DNA from: Candidatus Pacearchaeota archaeon
Lineage (GTDB): Archaea > Nanobdellota > Nanobdellia > Pacearchaeales > GW2011-AR1
Direction of reading: 5' to 3'
DNA: 5,063 bases
NCBI GenBank assembly: GCA_016186375.1
Contig: JACPLS010000097.1
Span: 1-5,063 of the forward strand
Positions 4,871-5,063 of the stretch are shown here, piece by piece. How positions within the stretch are numbered: position 1 is the first letter of the stretch; each line of letters opens with the position of its first letter. The position numbers were made by a program, and so were the translations under genes. Below the pieces are notes generated by a model that had not been told where the DNA came from, did not search any database, and worked only from the letters and a program-made list of their open reading frames with translations.

Positions 4871-5063
4871 ATGGAAACAATAATACCAATACAAAGACAA
4901 AAGATAGTCTTTCTGGAAAAGAGAGACTATCTGGAATTAGAGAAGAAGAACTTTCTAAGTGTTTTAACAGATTTTTTTGAGAGTATTGATGAGAAAAGAA
5001 TAGTTATGAATGGAAGACCGCCCATTTACATTAAAGACATGATAAAATCTTTGCTTATTATGG
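4871..5063 (+). CDS. DDE-type transposase, N-terminal part (cut by window end)
   Basis: ATG at 4871 preceded by a good Shine-Dalgarno sequence, then 64 codons without a stop to the window edge. The charged opening METIIPIQRQKIVFLEKRDY and following helix lead to MNGRPPIYIKDMIKSLLIM. G-R-P-P followed by a short D-M-x-x-x-L-L-I-M helix is characteristic of the N-terminal DNA-binding region of IS4/IS5/IS1182-like DDE transposases, which cut and move an insertion sequence by a DDE nuclease. The catalytic residues lie beyond the window, so the exact family and whether the gene is intact cannot be judged. The start lies about 160 bases after the rightward promoter, with the hairpin array as leader. 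TnpB and Y1 (IS200/IS605) transposases do not match this beginning. Confidence 0.65.
   Translation, partial: METIIPIQRQKIVFLEKRDYLELEKKNFLSVLTDFFESIDEKRIVMNGRPPIYIKDMIKSLLIM

Larger units (their letters stand above)
4700..5063 (+). mobile_element. Left part of an insertion sequence; ends not determined
   Basis: The transposase start at 4871 implies an insertion sequence running off the right edge. Its left end must lie between the AbrB-like gene and 4871; the start given here is only a guess at the rightward promoter. With the right end outside the window, terminal inverted repeats and target duplication cannot be identified. Whether the three hairpins belong to the element is open. Confidence 0.35.

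Noticed and set aside
4720..4980. 86-codon plus-strand frame across the hairpins and the transposase start
   Set aside because: It starts at TTG upstream of the predicted transcript start and overlaps the transposase in another frame, which has a good Shine-Dalgarno sequence and recognisable residues.

Overview
The window reads as AT-rich archaeal DNA. The evidence is a proteasome alpha subunit with archaeal-type motifs, TTTATATA/TTTAAATA-type TATA boxes about 25 bases ahead of predicted transcript starts, a leaderless-type promoter, and an AbrB-like regulator paired with a small winged-helix protein. The compact layout with many very small genes would suit a small-genome (DPANN-like) archaeon, but that placement is inference and weak.

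Layout. Positions 3-650 hold the proteasome alpha subunit gene, missing about its first 20 codons at the window edge. Positions 651-893 are intergenic: U-rich termination signals, a possible decayed minus-strand gene end, and a TATA box. Positions 894-1295 hold three very small membrane-protein genes (28, 36 and 63 aa). The first two look like tandem duplicates. They are followed after 12 bases by a 951-aa single-chain restriction-modification protein (1308-4163) with an N-terminal PD-(D/E)XK nuclease, a central N6-adenine methyltransferase (DPACGSGT, NPPF) and a C-terminal part presumed to recognise the target. This gene carries G7 and G8 runs of the kind that slip in phase-variable genes. 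It meets a leftward two-gene regulator unit tail to tail with one base between them: winged helix at 4165-4398 and AbrB/SpoVT at 4400-4630, also one base apart.

Positions 4631-4870 form a divergent control region. A leaderless-type promoter serves the AbrB gene leftward. A rightward TATA box at 4702-4709 leads into a GC-rich stretch and then a transposase gene, cut off by the window end. The GC-rich stretch is the most remarkable part: three back-to-back hairpins, each separated by one base, with different stems but the same loop core TTATGGGA repeated at exactly 30-base spacing. Different sequences that keep their pairing argue for a structured RNA (or single-stranded DNA) element. The same stretch can be read as a 35-codon leader ORF with a 10-aa period. 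Its UAG stop overlaps the transposase Shine-Dalgarno sequence, and it lies in the same frame as the transposase.

Taken together, the region after the housekeeping gene looks like an accessory (defence plus mobile-element) island. The small membrane proteins and the restriction-modification enzyme are probably co-transcribed; whether they work together is not shown by the sequence. The regulators could control themselves, the hairpin RNA/transposase unit, or both.
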